A DNA stretch of 64,000 nucleotides from Pedobacter schmidteae (lineage in GTDB: Bacteria; Bacteroidota; Bacteroidia; Sphingobacteriales; Sphingobacteriaceae): NCBI RefSeq assembly GCF_900564155.1, contig NZ_LS999839.1:5267097-5331096 (forward strand). Reading direction: 5' to 3'. The position numbers were made by a program, and so were the translations under genes. The notes beneath the pieces were generated by a model. That model was not told the DNA's origin. It was given only the letters and a program-made list of their open reading frames with translations, and searched no databases. Positions 1-8,102 of the stretch are shown one piece after another. Every line of letters starts with the position of its first letter. The stretch's first letter is position 1.

Positions 1-769
1 CACAGTAAGCCGCAGCGAAGAGGATTTTATTGAACGGATAAAACAGGTATTGGCCTACACAAAGGTAAGAGCCATACATATCCGTCCGCAATGCAGTTTT
101 CCGGAAGGCTTTGAGCTAAGTACCGAAAACTGCGAAACCCTGATAAAACTGGCCAGAAAACATAGGGTATGCATTATTGAAGAGGAAGATGAACATGAAT
201 TTTGGTATGGCAGCACACCCTACCGCCCCCTGGCCTGCTACGATCACGACGGCTATGTAATTTATATGGGTGCCCTGAGTAAAGCGACACCCGACACCAT
301 TGCGTTAAGGTTAATTATTGCCTCCAGTCAGTTTATCAACGAATTACATGCCCTCCCCAATCCATCCATCGAAAACAGGGATGTGATTAAGGAAAAAGCA
401 ATTGCCGATATGATCCTGAATGGTGATATGGCCGATTACGCCAGGCAAATCAGACTCAAATCTAAAGCTTATCGCGATGAGCTGGATATTGTACTCAATA
501 ATCATTTGGGTAGATATCTGAATTATGAAGTACCTGAAAATGGCCTTACTTTTTGGCTGAAATTTAAAGATAACATTGATTTAAATATACTACTGGGCAA
601 ACTGGAAGGTATGGGTATTCCTGTGCCTTATCATCCCAACAATCAGAAAACCTCCGAAAAAGTCAACTATATGATGCTGGGTTTTGGCGCCTTCGATATT
701 AATGAAGCCGAAGGGGCAGCCAAAATGCTGAACATGATTATTGAGGATATGGATATCAGCGAACAGTAA
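1..769 (+). CDS. C-terminal part of a MocR/PdxR-type (GntR-aminotransferase) regulator, 5' end outside window
   Basis: The frame is open from the window edge (first full codon at base 2) to TAA at 767-769, so about 255 C-terminal residues are present. The segment with EEEDEHEFWYG followed by YMGALSKATP matches the PLP-binding half of the fold-type I aminotransferase-like domain of MocR regulators, which usually read EDDYDSEFRY...GTFSK; the Lys of GALSKATP would hold PLP. MocR proteins use this domain to sense PLP or an amine and carry an N-terminal GntR winged helix, which would lie outside the window. A plain class I/II aminotransferase is the alternative. A hairpin terminator follows 80 bases after the stop. 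Confidence 0.7.
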   Translation, partial: TVSRSEEDFIERIKQVLAYTKVRAIHIRPQCSFPEGFELSTENCETLIKLARKHRVCIIEEEDEHEFWYGSTPYRPLACYDHDGYVIYMGALSKATPDTIALRLIIASSQFINELHALPNPSIENRDVIKEKAIADMILNGDMADYARQIRLKSKAYRDELDIVLNNHLGRYLNYEVPENGLTFWLKFKDNIDLNILLGKLEGMGIPVPYHPNNQKTSEKVNYMMLGFGAFDINEAEGAAKMLNMIIEDMDISEQ

Positions 770-848
770 ACATTTCCTAAAACTTCGTCAACCTTAGAAC
801 GATAAGGAAATATTTTTTCTTACGACCTATTTTTATTTTTAAAAATTT

Positions 849-879
849 AAACGACAAGTTAACGCTTGTCGTTTTTTTT
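849..879 (+). terminator. Rho-independent terminator after the MocR-like gene
   Basis: Ten-base stem AAACGACAAG (849-858) pairs perfectly with CTTGTCGTTT (865-874) around a six-base loop, and a T-run follows. It lies 80 bases past the stop of the only upstream gene on this strand. Confidence 0.85.
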
Positions 880-1225
880 ATTGATTCCTGACTACAACAA
901 CTATCATAAGTAAAGTTAACATATACAATTGAGAAATATGTCGGCAATCATTTTTAAAAATTAGAGTAATCCTTTGGGGGATTTTAATTTATGAACAAAA
1001 TGAACAAGCATCCTCTCTCCGCATTAATTGCCTGACAATTTACTAGTTAGACACTACATCAAAAACTAAAGTCTTTCGTCGGCCAACCATGATAAGAATC
1101 CATTTAATCAAACTGAACAATATGAACAAAAAATAACCCCATGTTGTAGCCTAGTTTTGTAATAAGGGATAAGGAAAATAGCCTTTACAAAACAGAAAAG
1201 GCGGTTTTACAGAATTTAAATCGAA
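880..1225. other. AT-rich leader and intergenic region before the adhesin operon
   Basis: No gene is supported here. It holds a short inverted repeat AATCC/GGATT at 968-983, a 14-codon ATG frame at 991-1035 with nothing to recommend it as a gene, and one match to the Bacteroidota -7 element TAnnTTTG (TAGTTTTG, 1152-1159) without a clear -33 TTTG. The promoter of the 1226 operon is expected somewhere here. I see no tRNA or riboswitch-like structure. Confidence 0.5.
1152..1159 (+). promoter_or_regulatory. candidate -7 element for the T9SS/adhesin operon
   Basis: TAGTTTTG matches TAnnTTTG of the Bacteroidota primary sigma factor, 66 bases before the ATG at 1226. No convincing -33 TTTG was found at the expected spacing, so the call is weak. 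Confidence 0.3.
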
Positions 1226-3034
1226 ATGTTAATGCGCTCACCCAAACTTAAAAACATATCCATTTACTGCTTGCTATTAGTTTTAATAGCGATGGTTGCG
1301 GGTATGGAAGAAGTGAAGGGGCAAACGTATGCAAGTACTGCCCGAGTATTGTCTGGGACAGTTGCTGGCATATCAAATGCTGCATTACCAGATAATTCTT
1401 ACGCTACAATGACCGTGGACGGAGGCCTTTTCCCTACTAAAACGTCCATACAATTATTATTCTCTTCTAGTGATATAGTTCCAGCAAATACGCCAGTATA
1501 TGTGAAGGTAAACGCTTCGACTAACATTACAATTACTGGCTATTCTGGAGGCACATCATCATCATTGGGTTCACCAATCACTTTGGTTACTTCGAGCACA
1601 GTATATAATTCCCGTGATAACAATTATTTTATCGCGGTTAGCTCCTCTTCCTCATTTAATTCACTTAAAATAGAATTTGCAGGTACATTACTTGGTCCAA
1701 CTACTGCAAACCTATTTCACGCCTTTTACAATATCCCAAACCCAGCAGATTGTGGAGTCGGCTTCGCTACATCGGTTACTACATCAGGAGTTCCTTTGTT
1801 GGGAGGAGGAGTAACTGATCCGTATAAAGCCATCGACACTGACCCTAATTCCTTTGCTCATATGAATTTAGGCGCAATAGGCCTCTTAGCAACAGTAAAC
1901 GAAAATGTTCATTTCTCCACGCTCTCCAATGCCGGGGATGCAGTTCGGGCAACATTTTCCATCCCCCCTTCTTTTTTAGCCTCCGTTGGTCTTTTAAGTA
2001 ATATTTCGGTGCAAGCTTACAACGGCAATACAACTGTTGGAACCAGACAGTCTTTAAACAATCTTTTGACACTTGACTTATTAGGGCTACTAGGAAGCAA
2101 TGCTAAATATACCTTCTATTTCGTGCCGTCTGGATCATTTGACAGAATTGAATTTACAATTGGTGGTGTACTTACCATTGCAACAGAGCTCGATCTTTAC
2201 GATGTACAACGAGTTCAGAGCCCGCTTACAGTTGAAGCTTCCCCTTTAGGCTTGATCAATGTTTGCGGAACAAGTACCACTGTAAACATCAAAAATCCTC
2301 AACTCACAACCACCTACAACTGGTATAGCACTGCAAGTGGAGGTTCTCCGATTTTTACAGGAAGTAGCTACGTAGTTAACGGACTTACACCAGGAAGTAC
2401 CACGACTTACTATATAGACGCTGTAAAATCAGGTTGCAACAATTCATTAAGATACCCGGTTCAAATAAAATCGACAATACCTGTAGTCAGTGAGATTTCG
2501 GGTGCAAGCTCGGTTTGTGTCGGATCTAAAACCACCTTTAGCAGTACTTCTGCCATTGCCGGTAGCTGGTCAAGTAATGCTACAGGCATCGCCTCCGTAA
2601 ATGCGACCACTGGCGAAGTTACGGGGGTAGCCGCAGGTACAGCTACAATTAGCTACGTCGTAACAGATGTGGCAAACAGCTGTGGCAAAACCGTAACAAA
2701 ATCCATAGAAGTCAATGCCCCACTTGTATTTACCAGCAGCCTTAGCACGGCTGTATGCACGCATCTTCCTTTTTCGTATACGGCAACCAGTAATGGAGAT
2801 ACTCGAACTACCTATACCTGGACAAGGGCGGCTGTAGCTGGCATCAGCAATTCCGCTTCATCAGGAACAACAGCCTTAGTTTCAGAGACGCTTTACAATA
2901 CCACCACAGGCCCTGTAAATACGATCTACATTTTTAAACTAAACATTGGTGGCTGCAACGAGATCACAGTTAATGTAACCGTAACAGTAAAGCCGTTTAT
3001 GCCTGCGCCACACCTAAACATCACATCGAATTAA
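1226..3034 (+). CDS. secreted multi-domain Ig/PKD-like adhesin-type protein without a sorting domain
   Basis: 602 residues. A hydrophobic signal peptide ends near residue 33 (VKGQ-TYAS). The first half (about 35-330) is a Ser/Thr/Gly-rich beta-type region I cannot name. It is followed by an Ig-like module around 336-415 (YNWYSTASGG, TTYYIDAV), a Big_2-like bacterial Ig fold around 424-500 (SWSSNATGIASVNATTGEVT, GVAAGTATISY) and a PKD-like module around 502-590. The chain ends right after the last module and shows neither a type A nor a type B T9SS C-terminal domain. It is first of four co-directional genes ending in PorP/SprF, so a cell-surface role is likely; how it is exported or anchored is unclear. 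Exact function unknown. Confidence 0.75.
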   Translation: MLMRSPKLKNISIYCLLLVLIAMVAGMEEVKGQTYASTARVLSGTVAGISNAALPDNSYATMTVDGGLFPTKTSIQLLFSSSDIVPANTPVYVKVNASTNITITGYSGGTSSSLGSPITLVTSSTVYNSRDNNYFIAVSSSSSFNSLKIEFAGTLLGPTTANLFHAFYNIPNPADCGVGFATSVTTSGVPLLGGGVTDPYKAIDTDPNSFAHMNLGAIGLLATVNENVHFSTLSNAGDAVRATFSIPPSFLASVGLLSNISVQAYNGNTTVGTRQSLNNLLTLDLLGLLGSNAKYTFYFVPSGSFDRIEFTIGGVLTIATELDLYDVQRVQSPLTVEASPLGLINVCGTSTTVNIKNPQLTTTYNWYSTASGGSPIFTGSSYVVNGLTPGSTTTYYIDAVKSGCNNSLRYPVQIKSTIPVVSEISGASSVCVGSKTTFSSTSAIAGSWSSNATGIASVNATTGEVTGVAAGTATISYVVTDVANSCGKTVTKSIEVNAPLVFTSSLSTAVCTHLPFSYTATSNGDTRTTYTWTRAAVAGISNSASSGTTALVSETLYNTTTGPVNTIYIFKLNIGGCNEITVNVTVTVKPFMPAPHLNITSN

Positions 3035-3063
3035 CTAAAACTTTGATATAAACAAAAACAAAC

Positions 3064-3780
3064 ATGAAAACGAAAACTACAATCCTAAAAAACAGCTTAC
3101 TAGCACTATTTTTATTATTATCTAGCACAGCCTTTTCAGCTACTTATTATGTATGTAATGGTGCTACACTTTCCTTATCAACACCGGCAATTACAGGTAT
3201 TGATATAAAATGGGAAGTTAAACAAGGAGCCACTACGGTAACAGCATTAAGTGCTACGGCACCAACTACATTGCCTACAACCCCAGGTACTTATACGATT
3301 TACACTGTGTTTTCGCAACAAGACCCGAACTCAGGCATCTGTCCTCCTGACGTTATCCAAAACGATTTTGTTGTATTGCCTACTTTATCATTCAACCTTG
3401 GAAACCCATCTAATGCAACTTACTGCCAGGCCAACAGCACAGTAAACTCGTCGGTTATCACACCAACCGGAGCTACTCTTCCCGCTGGAAGTGAAAACGA
3501 CTTAGAATTGGAATATACTTATACTGTAAACAACGGAACAACCACAGTTAATGGGACTGATGCCGGTGTTGGATCTATCGACGCAACCGGAAAATATACC
3601 TTATCAACGCTTACTCCAGGCACCTATACTATTGCGGGTACCGTGAAATATAAACAAAAAACTGGGTTTACAAATCAACTTCTCGGGTCAACAGGTTGCC
3701 CTGCAGCAGCTACCTCAACTAAATCTGTTACAGTAACCCCAACCCCTGCTAAACCAACAATTACTATCTCTGCTTCATAA
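3064..3780 (+). CDS. small secreted beta-rich protein of the adhesin operon
   Basis: 238 residues with a clear signal peptide (cleavage near SSTAFS-ATYY, about residue 25). The rest is Thr/Ser/Pro-rich with repeated PGTYTI motifs (PTTPGTYTIYTVF and LTPGTYTIAGTV), consistent with two Ig-like sandwiches, and three to four Cys. The C-terminus ends in a Pro/Thr linker with no sorting domain. It starts 29 bases after the preceding gene and sits 20 bases before the CHU_C-bearing protein, so it is probably part of the same surface assembly. I do not recognise a named family. Confidence 0.7.
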   Translation: MKTKTTILKNSLLALFLLLSSTAFSATYYVCNGATLSLSTPAITGIDIKWEVKQGATTVTALSATAPTTLPTTPGTYTIYTVFSQQDPNSGICPPDVIQNDFVVLPTLSFNLGNPSNATYCQANSTVNSSVITPTGATLPAGSENDLELEYTYTVNNGTTTVNGTDAGVGSIDATGKYTLSTLTPGTYTIAGTVKYKQKTGFTNQLLGSTGCPAAATSTKSVTVTPTPAKPTITISAS

Positions 3781-3800
3781 ATCAAACAGAAAACTTTTTC

Positions 3801-4748
3801 ATGTTTAACAGAAAACAAGGTTTCGTAACTAGCTTGCTGTTGCTTAGTGCAACGGCAGGCTTTGCGCAATCTGATGGCCCGCAAACCGTAAACGTCCCAG
3901 GGGGATCTTCGGTTAAACTGCAGGCTAGTTCTGTTAATGCAACAACTTACCAGTGGATAAAAGACGGAACCGCCATTACGGGTGCTACATCAGCGAATTA
4001 CAATGTATTACTTTCGGGGACTTATACCGTAATCTCTTTTAACGCCCAGGGCTGTGCTTCGGACATTTCCTCGCCGGTAATTGTAAACGTAGGGCCTGCA
4101 ACATCCCTTACTGCCGATCTGATGATCAATAAAAACTCGGAATCCAGATCGGTTGCCATCAATGAAACTTTTGAATACCTGATACAGGTAAAAAACAATG
4201 GTGCAGGCAATGCCACACAGATAAAAGTAAATGACGTTTTACCGCCCGAACTGACCTTTGAACAACTGGTTACCCCTATGCTGGGGTTCGCCAATTATAA
4301 CAATGGCAGCCGTACCATCTTATGGGAAATCAGCCAACTCAATAACGGGCAGTCGGCCGACCTGAAAATAAAGGTAAAAGCTATAAAAGCCGGCATCATT
4401 AGAAATACCGCCACCGTTACTGCATTGGAAACAGACCCCGATCAGCGAAACAACACCTCAACAGACAGTAAAGACATTGCCGGAATAATCATCCCTAATG
4501 TTTTTACACCAAATGGTGACGGCTTGAACGATACCTTCCAGATACCGGGACTGGAACTGTATGAAGCCAATGAGCTGACCATTGTAAACAGATGGGGCGG
4601 TACTGTATATGATAAAAAAGCTTACAAAAATGACTGGGCAGCTACAGGACTGAACGAGGGAACCTACTTCTACCTATTGAAAGTAAAAACCGCAGCCAAC
4701 AAATGGGAAGTTTATAAAGGCTATGTAACCATACTCCGCAGCAAATAA
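3801..4748 (+). CDS. secreted Ig/DUF11 protein with T9SS type B (CHU_C) sorting domain
   Basis: 315 residues. Signal peptide 1-22 (TAGFA-QS). An Ig-like module (30-95, YQWIKDGTAITG) is followed by a DUF11/conserved-repeat-like module (105-225, LIQVKNNGAGNATQIKVNDV, NTATVTALETDPDQRNN). A gliding-motility-associated C-terminal domain runs from residue 229: IIIPNVFTPNGDGLNDTFQI, VNRWGGTVYD and NEGTYFYLLKV are its hallmarks. This domain directs export by the type IX secretion system and, for type B substrates, typically needs a PorP/SprF-family partner. The next gene, one base downstream, is exactly that, so the pair is probably functionally coupled. Confidence 0.92.
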   Translation: MFNRKQGFVTSLLLLSATAGFAQSDGPQTVNVPGGSSVKLQASSVNATTYQWIKDGTAITGATSANYNVLLSGTYTVISFNAQGCASDISSPVIVNVGPATSLTADLMINKNSESRSVAINETFEYLIQVKNNGAGNATQIKVNDVLPPELTFEQLVTPMLGFANYNNGSRTILWEISQLNNGQSADLKIKVKAIKAGIIRNTATVTALETDPDQRNNTSTDSKDIAGIIIPNVFTPNGDGLNDTFQIPGLELYEANELTIVNRWGGTVYDKKAYKNDWAATGLNEGTYFYLLKVKTAANKWEVYKGYVTILRSK

Positions 4749-4749
4749 C

Positions 4750-5730
4750 ATGAAAAGAATTATACAATTGCTATGCATTGCAGGTTTAATATCCAGTGCC
4801 AAAGCGCAACAGGATAGCCAGTTTACCCAATACCTGTTCAATGGCCTGCATATCAATCCGGCTTATGCAGGGTATAAAAATGACATTTACGTACAATCCT
4901 TTTACCGTTCGCAATGGGCCGGGGTTAGTGGTGCTCCAAAAAGCTTTTCGATTGCCGCTGATGGTGCTTTTAACGATGGCAATGTAGGACTCGGATTACT
5001 TGTTGCCAGCGACCAGCTGGGTGCGCAAAGTTACCTTACCGCCTACGCCAACTATGCGTACCGCATCAGGATGAATGATGAAGATGCACAGCTTGCCTTT
5101 GGCATAGCGGCTGGTATGGTGCAACTGGGACTTGATGGCAATAAACTACAAGGCTATAAACCCGGTGACGAACTGATCCCCGTAGGATCGCAAACCAATA
5201 CCCTACCCGATGCCCGCTTTGGCGTTTATTATGCCAACAACAACTTTTTCGCCGGTTTCTCGGCCACCAATATGCTGGCCCGCTATATGGCCAAAAAGAA
5301 TACCGAAAATAGACTGGTCCCCGTACCACAACCTCATTTTTACCTCACCGCCGGAGCCATGTTTACCTTAAATGACGATATGCGCTTTAAACCGGTAGTA
5401 CTCCTGAGAGATGATACGAAAGGTCCTTCTTCAATAGATTTAAACGCCTTTGTGCTGTTAAAAGAAAGCCTTTGGATTGGCGGCTTTTACCGCAGTTCAT
5501 TTGACCTGTATAAAAAAGATTACCAGCAAAACGGACTTTCCAAACAAAACGCCATCGGCGCCATTTTAGAGATTTTTGCATCGCCAAATTTGAGGATCGG
5601 CTATTCTTATGATTATGCCTTAAATAAATTGCGCGACTACAATTATGGCAGTCACGAAATTTCAGCAGGTTTTTACATCAACCGCCGAAATTCGACCAGC
5701 GACAGACAAGTGAGGTGTTATAAATTTTAA
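4750..5730 (+). CDS. PorP/SprF family type IX secretion outer-membrane protein
   Basis: 326 residues. Signal peptide 1-19 (SSAKA-QQ), then the family start QDSQFTQYLFNGLHINPAYA and a barrel-like pattern of aromatic alternating strands up to the C-terminal YNYGSHEISAGFYINRR. PorP/SprF proteins assist export or surface display of specific T9SS type B substrates (SprF serves SprB in Flavobacterium johnsoniae). The ATG is one base past the TAA of the CHU_C-domain gene, pointing to translational coupling. Its stop overlaps the convergent Fic gene by four bases, with no terminator between them. Confidence 0.93.
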   Translation: MKRIIQLLCIAGLISSAKAQQDSQFTQYLFNGLHINPAYAGYKNDIYVQSFYRSQWAGVSGAPKSFSIAADGAFNDGNVGLGLLVASDQLGAQSYLTAYANYAYRIRMNDEDAQLAFGIAAGMVQLGLDGNKLQGYKPGDELIPVGSQTNTLPDARFGVYYANNNFFAGFSATNMLARYMAKKNTENRLVPVPQPHFYLTAGAMFTLNDDMRFKPVVLLRDDTKGPSSIDLNAFVLLKESLWIGGFYRSSFDLYKKDYQQNGLSKQNAIGAILEIFASPNLRIGYSYDYALNKLRDYNYGSHEISAGFYINRRNSTSDRQVRCYKF

Positions 5731-6836
5731 ACTACCATATTAAGCTCGTAGTGTACGCTCCTACCTGCTCCAGAGGCGAGAAGCACCTTCAAGTCTACAA
5801 GCTCCTTTAAATCTCTCGTTGCAGTAGCTTTTGATACCCTATTAATGGAGCTATATTTTTTAGCTGTCATCCCTCCTTCAAAACCTTCAGATCCTGCGTC
5901 CATTATTTTTTTTACCGCTTTAAGCTGCCTTTCATTTAGTACTGACCGATAAAGGTCAAAGAACTTCGTTTTAAACAAAGTAAAGTGCACCAATTTCTTT
6001 GCATCAAGCTGCGCATCTAATACAGTCTTTACAAAATATTTGATCCAGGCCGATATATCATTACTCTTTTGAGCTTGCTCCAAAGCTTTATAATATACGC
6101 GTTTTTGGCCTTCTATAGTTTTTGATAAACTTAGCAAAACCGGTCGTCCCAAAGTTTGGGATAAAGCTTTTTCAGCCAAAGCACGTCCCACTCTTCCATT
6201 TCCATCCTCAAAAGGATGTATGGATTCAAAATAAAGATGAACAATTGCAGCACGAACAGGCGCATAATTGATTGCATGCTTTCCCCCCGGAGCAGTTTCA
6301 TTAAACCAATTGATAAAACGTTCCATCTCCTGAGGAACAACACTTGAAGGAGGAGCCTGAAAATGAACCCTTTCTTTACCTATTATTCCAGATATAACCT
6401 GCATAGGCTCATCCCCGGTACGCCAGCAACCAACATTAATTCCTTTTACAGACGAAAGCAGCAGTTGATGCCAAAACCATAATTTATCTTTATCCAGTGG
6501 CGCTTTAAATGTTTTTCTTACATCTACCATAAGCTCTCCAACACCCGAAGCCTTCTTGTCACGCACAACATCAGGGGACATGTTAATACCCAATTTATTT
6601 TTTATGGACGAAAGTACGTCTGCCCTGCTTAAAAACTCCCCTTCAATTTCGGATGTTTTGATCGCCTCCGAAATCATAGTTTGTAACAGAGCCTCCTGCT
6701 GAATCTCGTTGGGAAGTGTCTGCAATATTCCATTCACTTCACCCGTTTCTAAGGCAAATGCATAAAGTAAAGGCTCAACATCTGTGAGCACAAAACTAAA
6801 ATCTGGCCAATGCTCTAATTCCCAATTGTATTTCAT
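5727..6836 (-). CDS. Fic family AMP/NMP-transferase with N-terminal DUF4172-like domain and C-terminal winged helix
   Basis: 369 residues. The N-terminal 85 residues resemble DUF4172 and contain TSEIEG at 61-66, matching the (S/T)xxxE(G/N) inhibitory helix that blocks ATP gamma-phosphate placement in class II Fic proteins. The complete Fic motif HPFEDGNGRVGR is at 207-218, with catalytic His207 and the nucleotide-binding GNGR. About 313-365 reads as a winged helix (SSINRVSKATATRDLKELVD). Fic enzymes move AMP or a similar nucleotide moiety to Ser/Thr/Tyr of a target; the target here is unknown. The start is fixed by a promoter and palindromes directly upstream, one of which touches the ATG. 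Together with the winged helix this suggests the protein represses its own gene (inference). Confidence 0.93.
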   Translation of the reverse strand: MKYNWELEHWPDFSFVLTDVEPLLYAFALETGEVNGILQTLPNEIQQEALLQTMISEAIKTSEIEGEFLSRADVLSSIKNKLGINMSPDVVRDKKASGVGELMVDVRKTFKAPLDKDKLWFWHQLLLSSVKGINVGCWRTGDEPMQVISGIIGKERVHFQAPPSSVVPQEMERFINWFNETAPGGKHAINYAPVRAAIVHLYFESIHPFEDGNGRVGRALAEKALSQTLGRPVLLSLSKTIEGQKRVYYKALEQAQKSNDISAWIKYFVKTVLDAQLDAKKLVHFTLFKTKFFDLYRSVLNERQLKAVKKIMDAGSEGFEGGMTAKKYSSINRVSKATATRDLKELVDLKVLLASGAGRSVHYELNMVV

Positions 6837-6864
6837 GAGCCGATTAAAATTACTAATCGGCTCA
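6836..6864. promoter_or_regulatory. palindromic operator 1 at the fic start codon
   Basis: TGAGCCGATTA (6836-6846) and TAATCGGCTCA (6854-6864) are perfect inverted 11-base arms around a 7-base spacer. The T of the fic ATG (minus strand) is the first base of the repeat, so the fic 5' UTR is essentially this palindrome. Same 11-7-11 layout as operator 2, 44 bases away. Confidence 0.75.
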
Positions 6865-6892
6865 AATATAGTAAAAATATGAGCCGATTAAA
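6863..6892 (-). promoter_or_regulatory. fic promoter lying between the two operators
   Basis: On the minus strand the -7 element TATATTTG occupies 6870-6863 and a near -33 element TTTA (consensus TTTG) occupies 6892-6889, spaced by 18 bases. The -33 lies inside operator 2 and the end of the -7 overlaps operator 1, so a protein bound to the palindromes would occlude the promoter. Confidence 0.6.
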
Positions 6893-6908
6893 TGTTTTAA
6901 CCGGCTCA
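6880..6908. promoter_or_regulatory. palindromic operator 2 between fic and the polyketide operon
   Basis: TGAGCCGATTA (6880-6890) and TAACCGGCTCA (6898-6908) form inverted 11-base arms with one mismatch around a 7-base spacer. Its half-sites match those of operator 1. It lies 52 bases before the ATG of the divergent flavoprotein gene, so it could also affect the biosynthetic operon. Confidence 0.7.
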
Positions 6909-6959
6909 TAACAATATCCCTTCTTTAGTGTTATATTGCTGTATCCTTTGCTACGCAAT

Positions 6960-8102
6960 ATGCTAAAGAAAGCTGACCATAGTAAAAATATCGTAATTGC
7001 TGGCGGTGGCTTAGCTGGACTCACCTGTGCCTTGCACTTGCTAAAGGAAGGTTTTGAAGTCACGCTGATTGAAAAAAACACCTACCCCCACCATAAAGTT
7101 TGCGGCGAATATGTATCCAACGAAGTATTGCCCTATTTACAATGGCTGGACGCCGACCCACATCAATTGCACCCCGTACCCATTACACGTTTGTCCGTAT
7201 CTTCATTAAGCGGACAAGTACTGGGTTGTACCCTACCCCTGGGTGGCTTTGGAATCAGCCGTTATACCCTGGATAACTTTTTATTCGAAAAAGCCCGGCA
7301 AAGGGGTTGCATTTTGATAACTGATCTGGTAACCGACATCAGCTTCAAAAACGATCAGTTTGAGGTACTTACCGCCAGCAATGGAACCTTTAAGGCAAAA
7401 CTGGTTATTGGGGCCTTTGGTAAAAGAACGGCCCTGGACCAAAAGCTATCGCGCAGCTTTATGCAACGAAAATCGCCCTGGCTGGCAGTAAAAGCACATT
7501 ATACTGGCATCATACCCAGCGACATGGTACAACTACACAATTTTGCAGGAGGCTACTGTGGTGTATCTGCCATAGAAAACGAACAGATCAACATCTGCTA
7601 CCTGGCCGATTATGAAAGTTTCAAGGCCTATCATAACCTGCAGGACTTTCAGCAAAAGGTATTGTATGCCAATCCGCTGCTGCAAAAGATTTTTGAAGAA
7701 AGCACCATGCTTTTTGAACAGCCCCTCACCATCAGCCAGGTCTCTTTTGCTAAAAAGGAATTGGTGAGCAACCATGTGCTAATGATTGGTGATACCGCCG
7801 GACTCATTCATCCACTTTGTGGTAACGGAATGGCCATGGCTATACATAGTGCGAAAATATGTGCCGAATTGAGTATCGACTATCTGAACGGGAAGCTGAT
7901 ATCCAGAGCAGCACTGGAAAAGCAATATGCTGCAAGTTGGAATGCCTGTTTTAGAAGACGCCTGCTTATGGGACGCTTACTTGCCGGAATGGTTAGAGGG
8001 GACGAAATATTCAGCCCTATGCAGCACCTGCTGACTAATTTTCCATCGGCACTGCCTTTAATTGTTAAAATGACCCACGGAAAACCAATCTTATGCGATT
8101 AG
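6960..8102 (+). CDS. FAD-dependent oxidoreductase of the type III PKS operon
   Basis: 380 residues from the ATG at 6960; a TTG at 6936 would add eight residues but lacks support. N-terminal FAD Rossmann motif GGGLAG at 15-20 with acidic Glu38, CGEYVS at 48-53, and the second flavin motif GDTAGLIHPLCGNGM at 277-291. This places it in the PHBH/geranylgeranyl-reductase-like flavoprotein group, which includes ring hydroxylases and C=C reductases. As first gene of a type III PKS operon it parallels SrsC, the flavin hydroxylase that works with SrsA and SrsB on alkylresorcinols in Streptomyces; that role here is inference. Its end overlaps the methyltransferase gene by ten bases. Confidence 0.85.
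   Translation: MLKKADHSKNIVIAGGGLAGLTCALHLLKEGFEVTLIEKNTYPHHKVCGEYVSNEVLPYLQWLDADPHQLHPVPITRLSVSSLSGQVLGCTLPLGGFGISRYTLDNFLFEKARQRGCILITDLVTDISFKNDQFEVLTASNGTFKAKLVIGAFGKRTALDQKLSRSFMQRKSPWLAVKAHYTGIIPSDMVQLHNFAGGYCGVSAIENEQINICYLADYESFKAYHNLQDFQQKVLYANPLLQKIFEESTMLFEQPLTISQVSFAKKELVSNHVLMIGDTAGLIHPLCGNGMAMAIHSAKICAELSIDYLNGKLISRAALEKQYAASWNACFRRRLLMGRLLAGMVRGDEIFSPMQHLLTNFPSALPLIVKMTHGKPILCD

Noticed and set aside
991..1035. 14-codon frame starting MNKMNKHPLS after an inverted repeat, possible leader peptide
   Set aside because: No run of regulatory codons, no alternative hairpins after it and no ribosome-binding hint; chance is likely.
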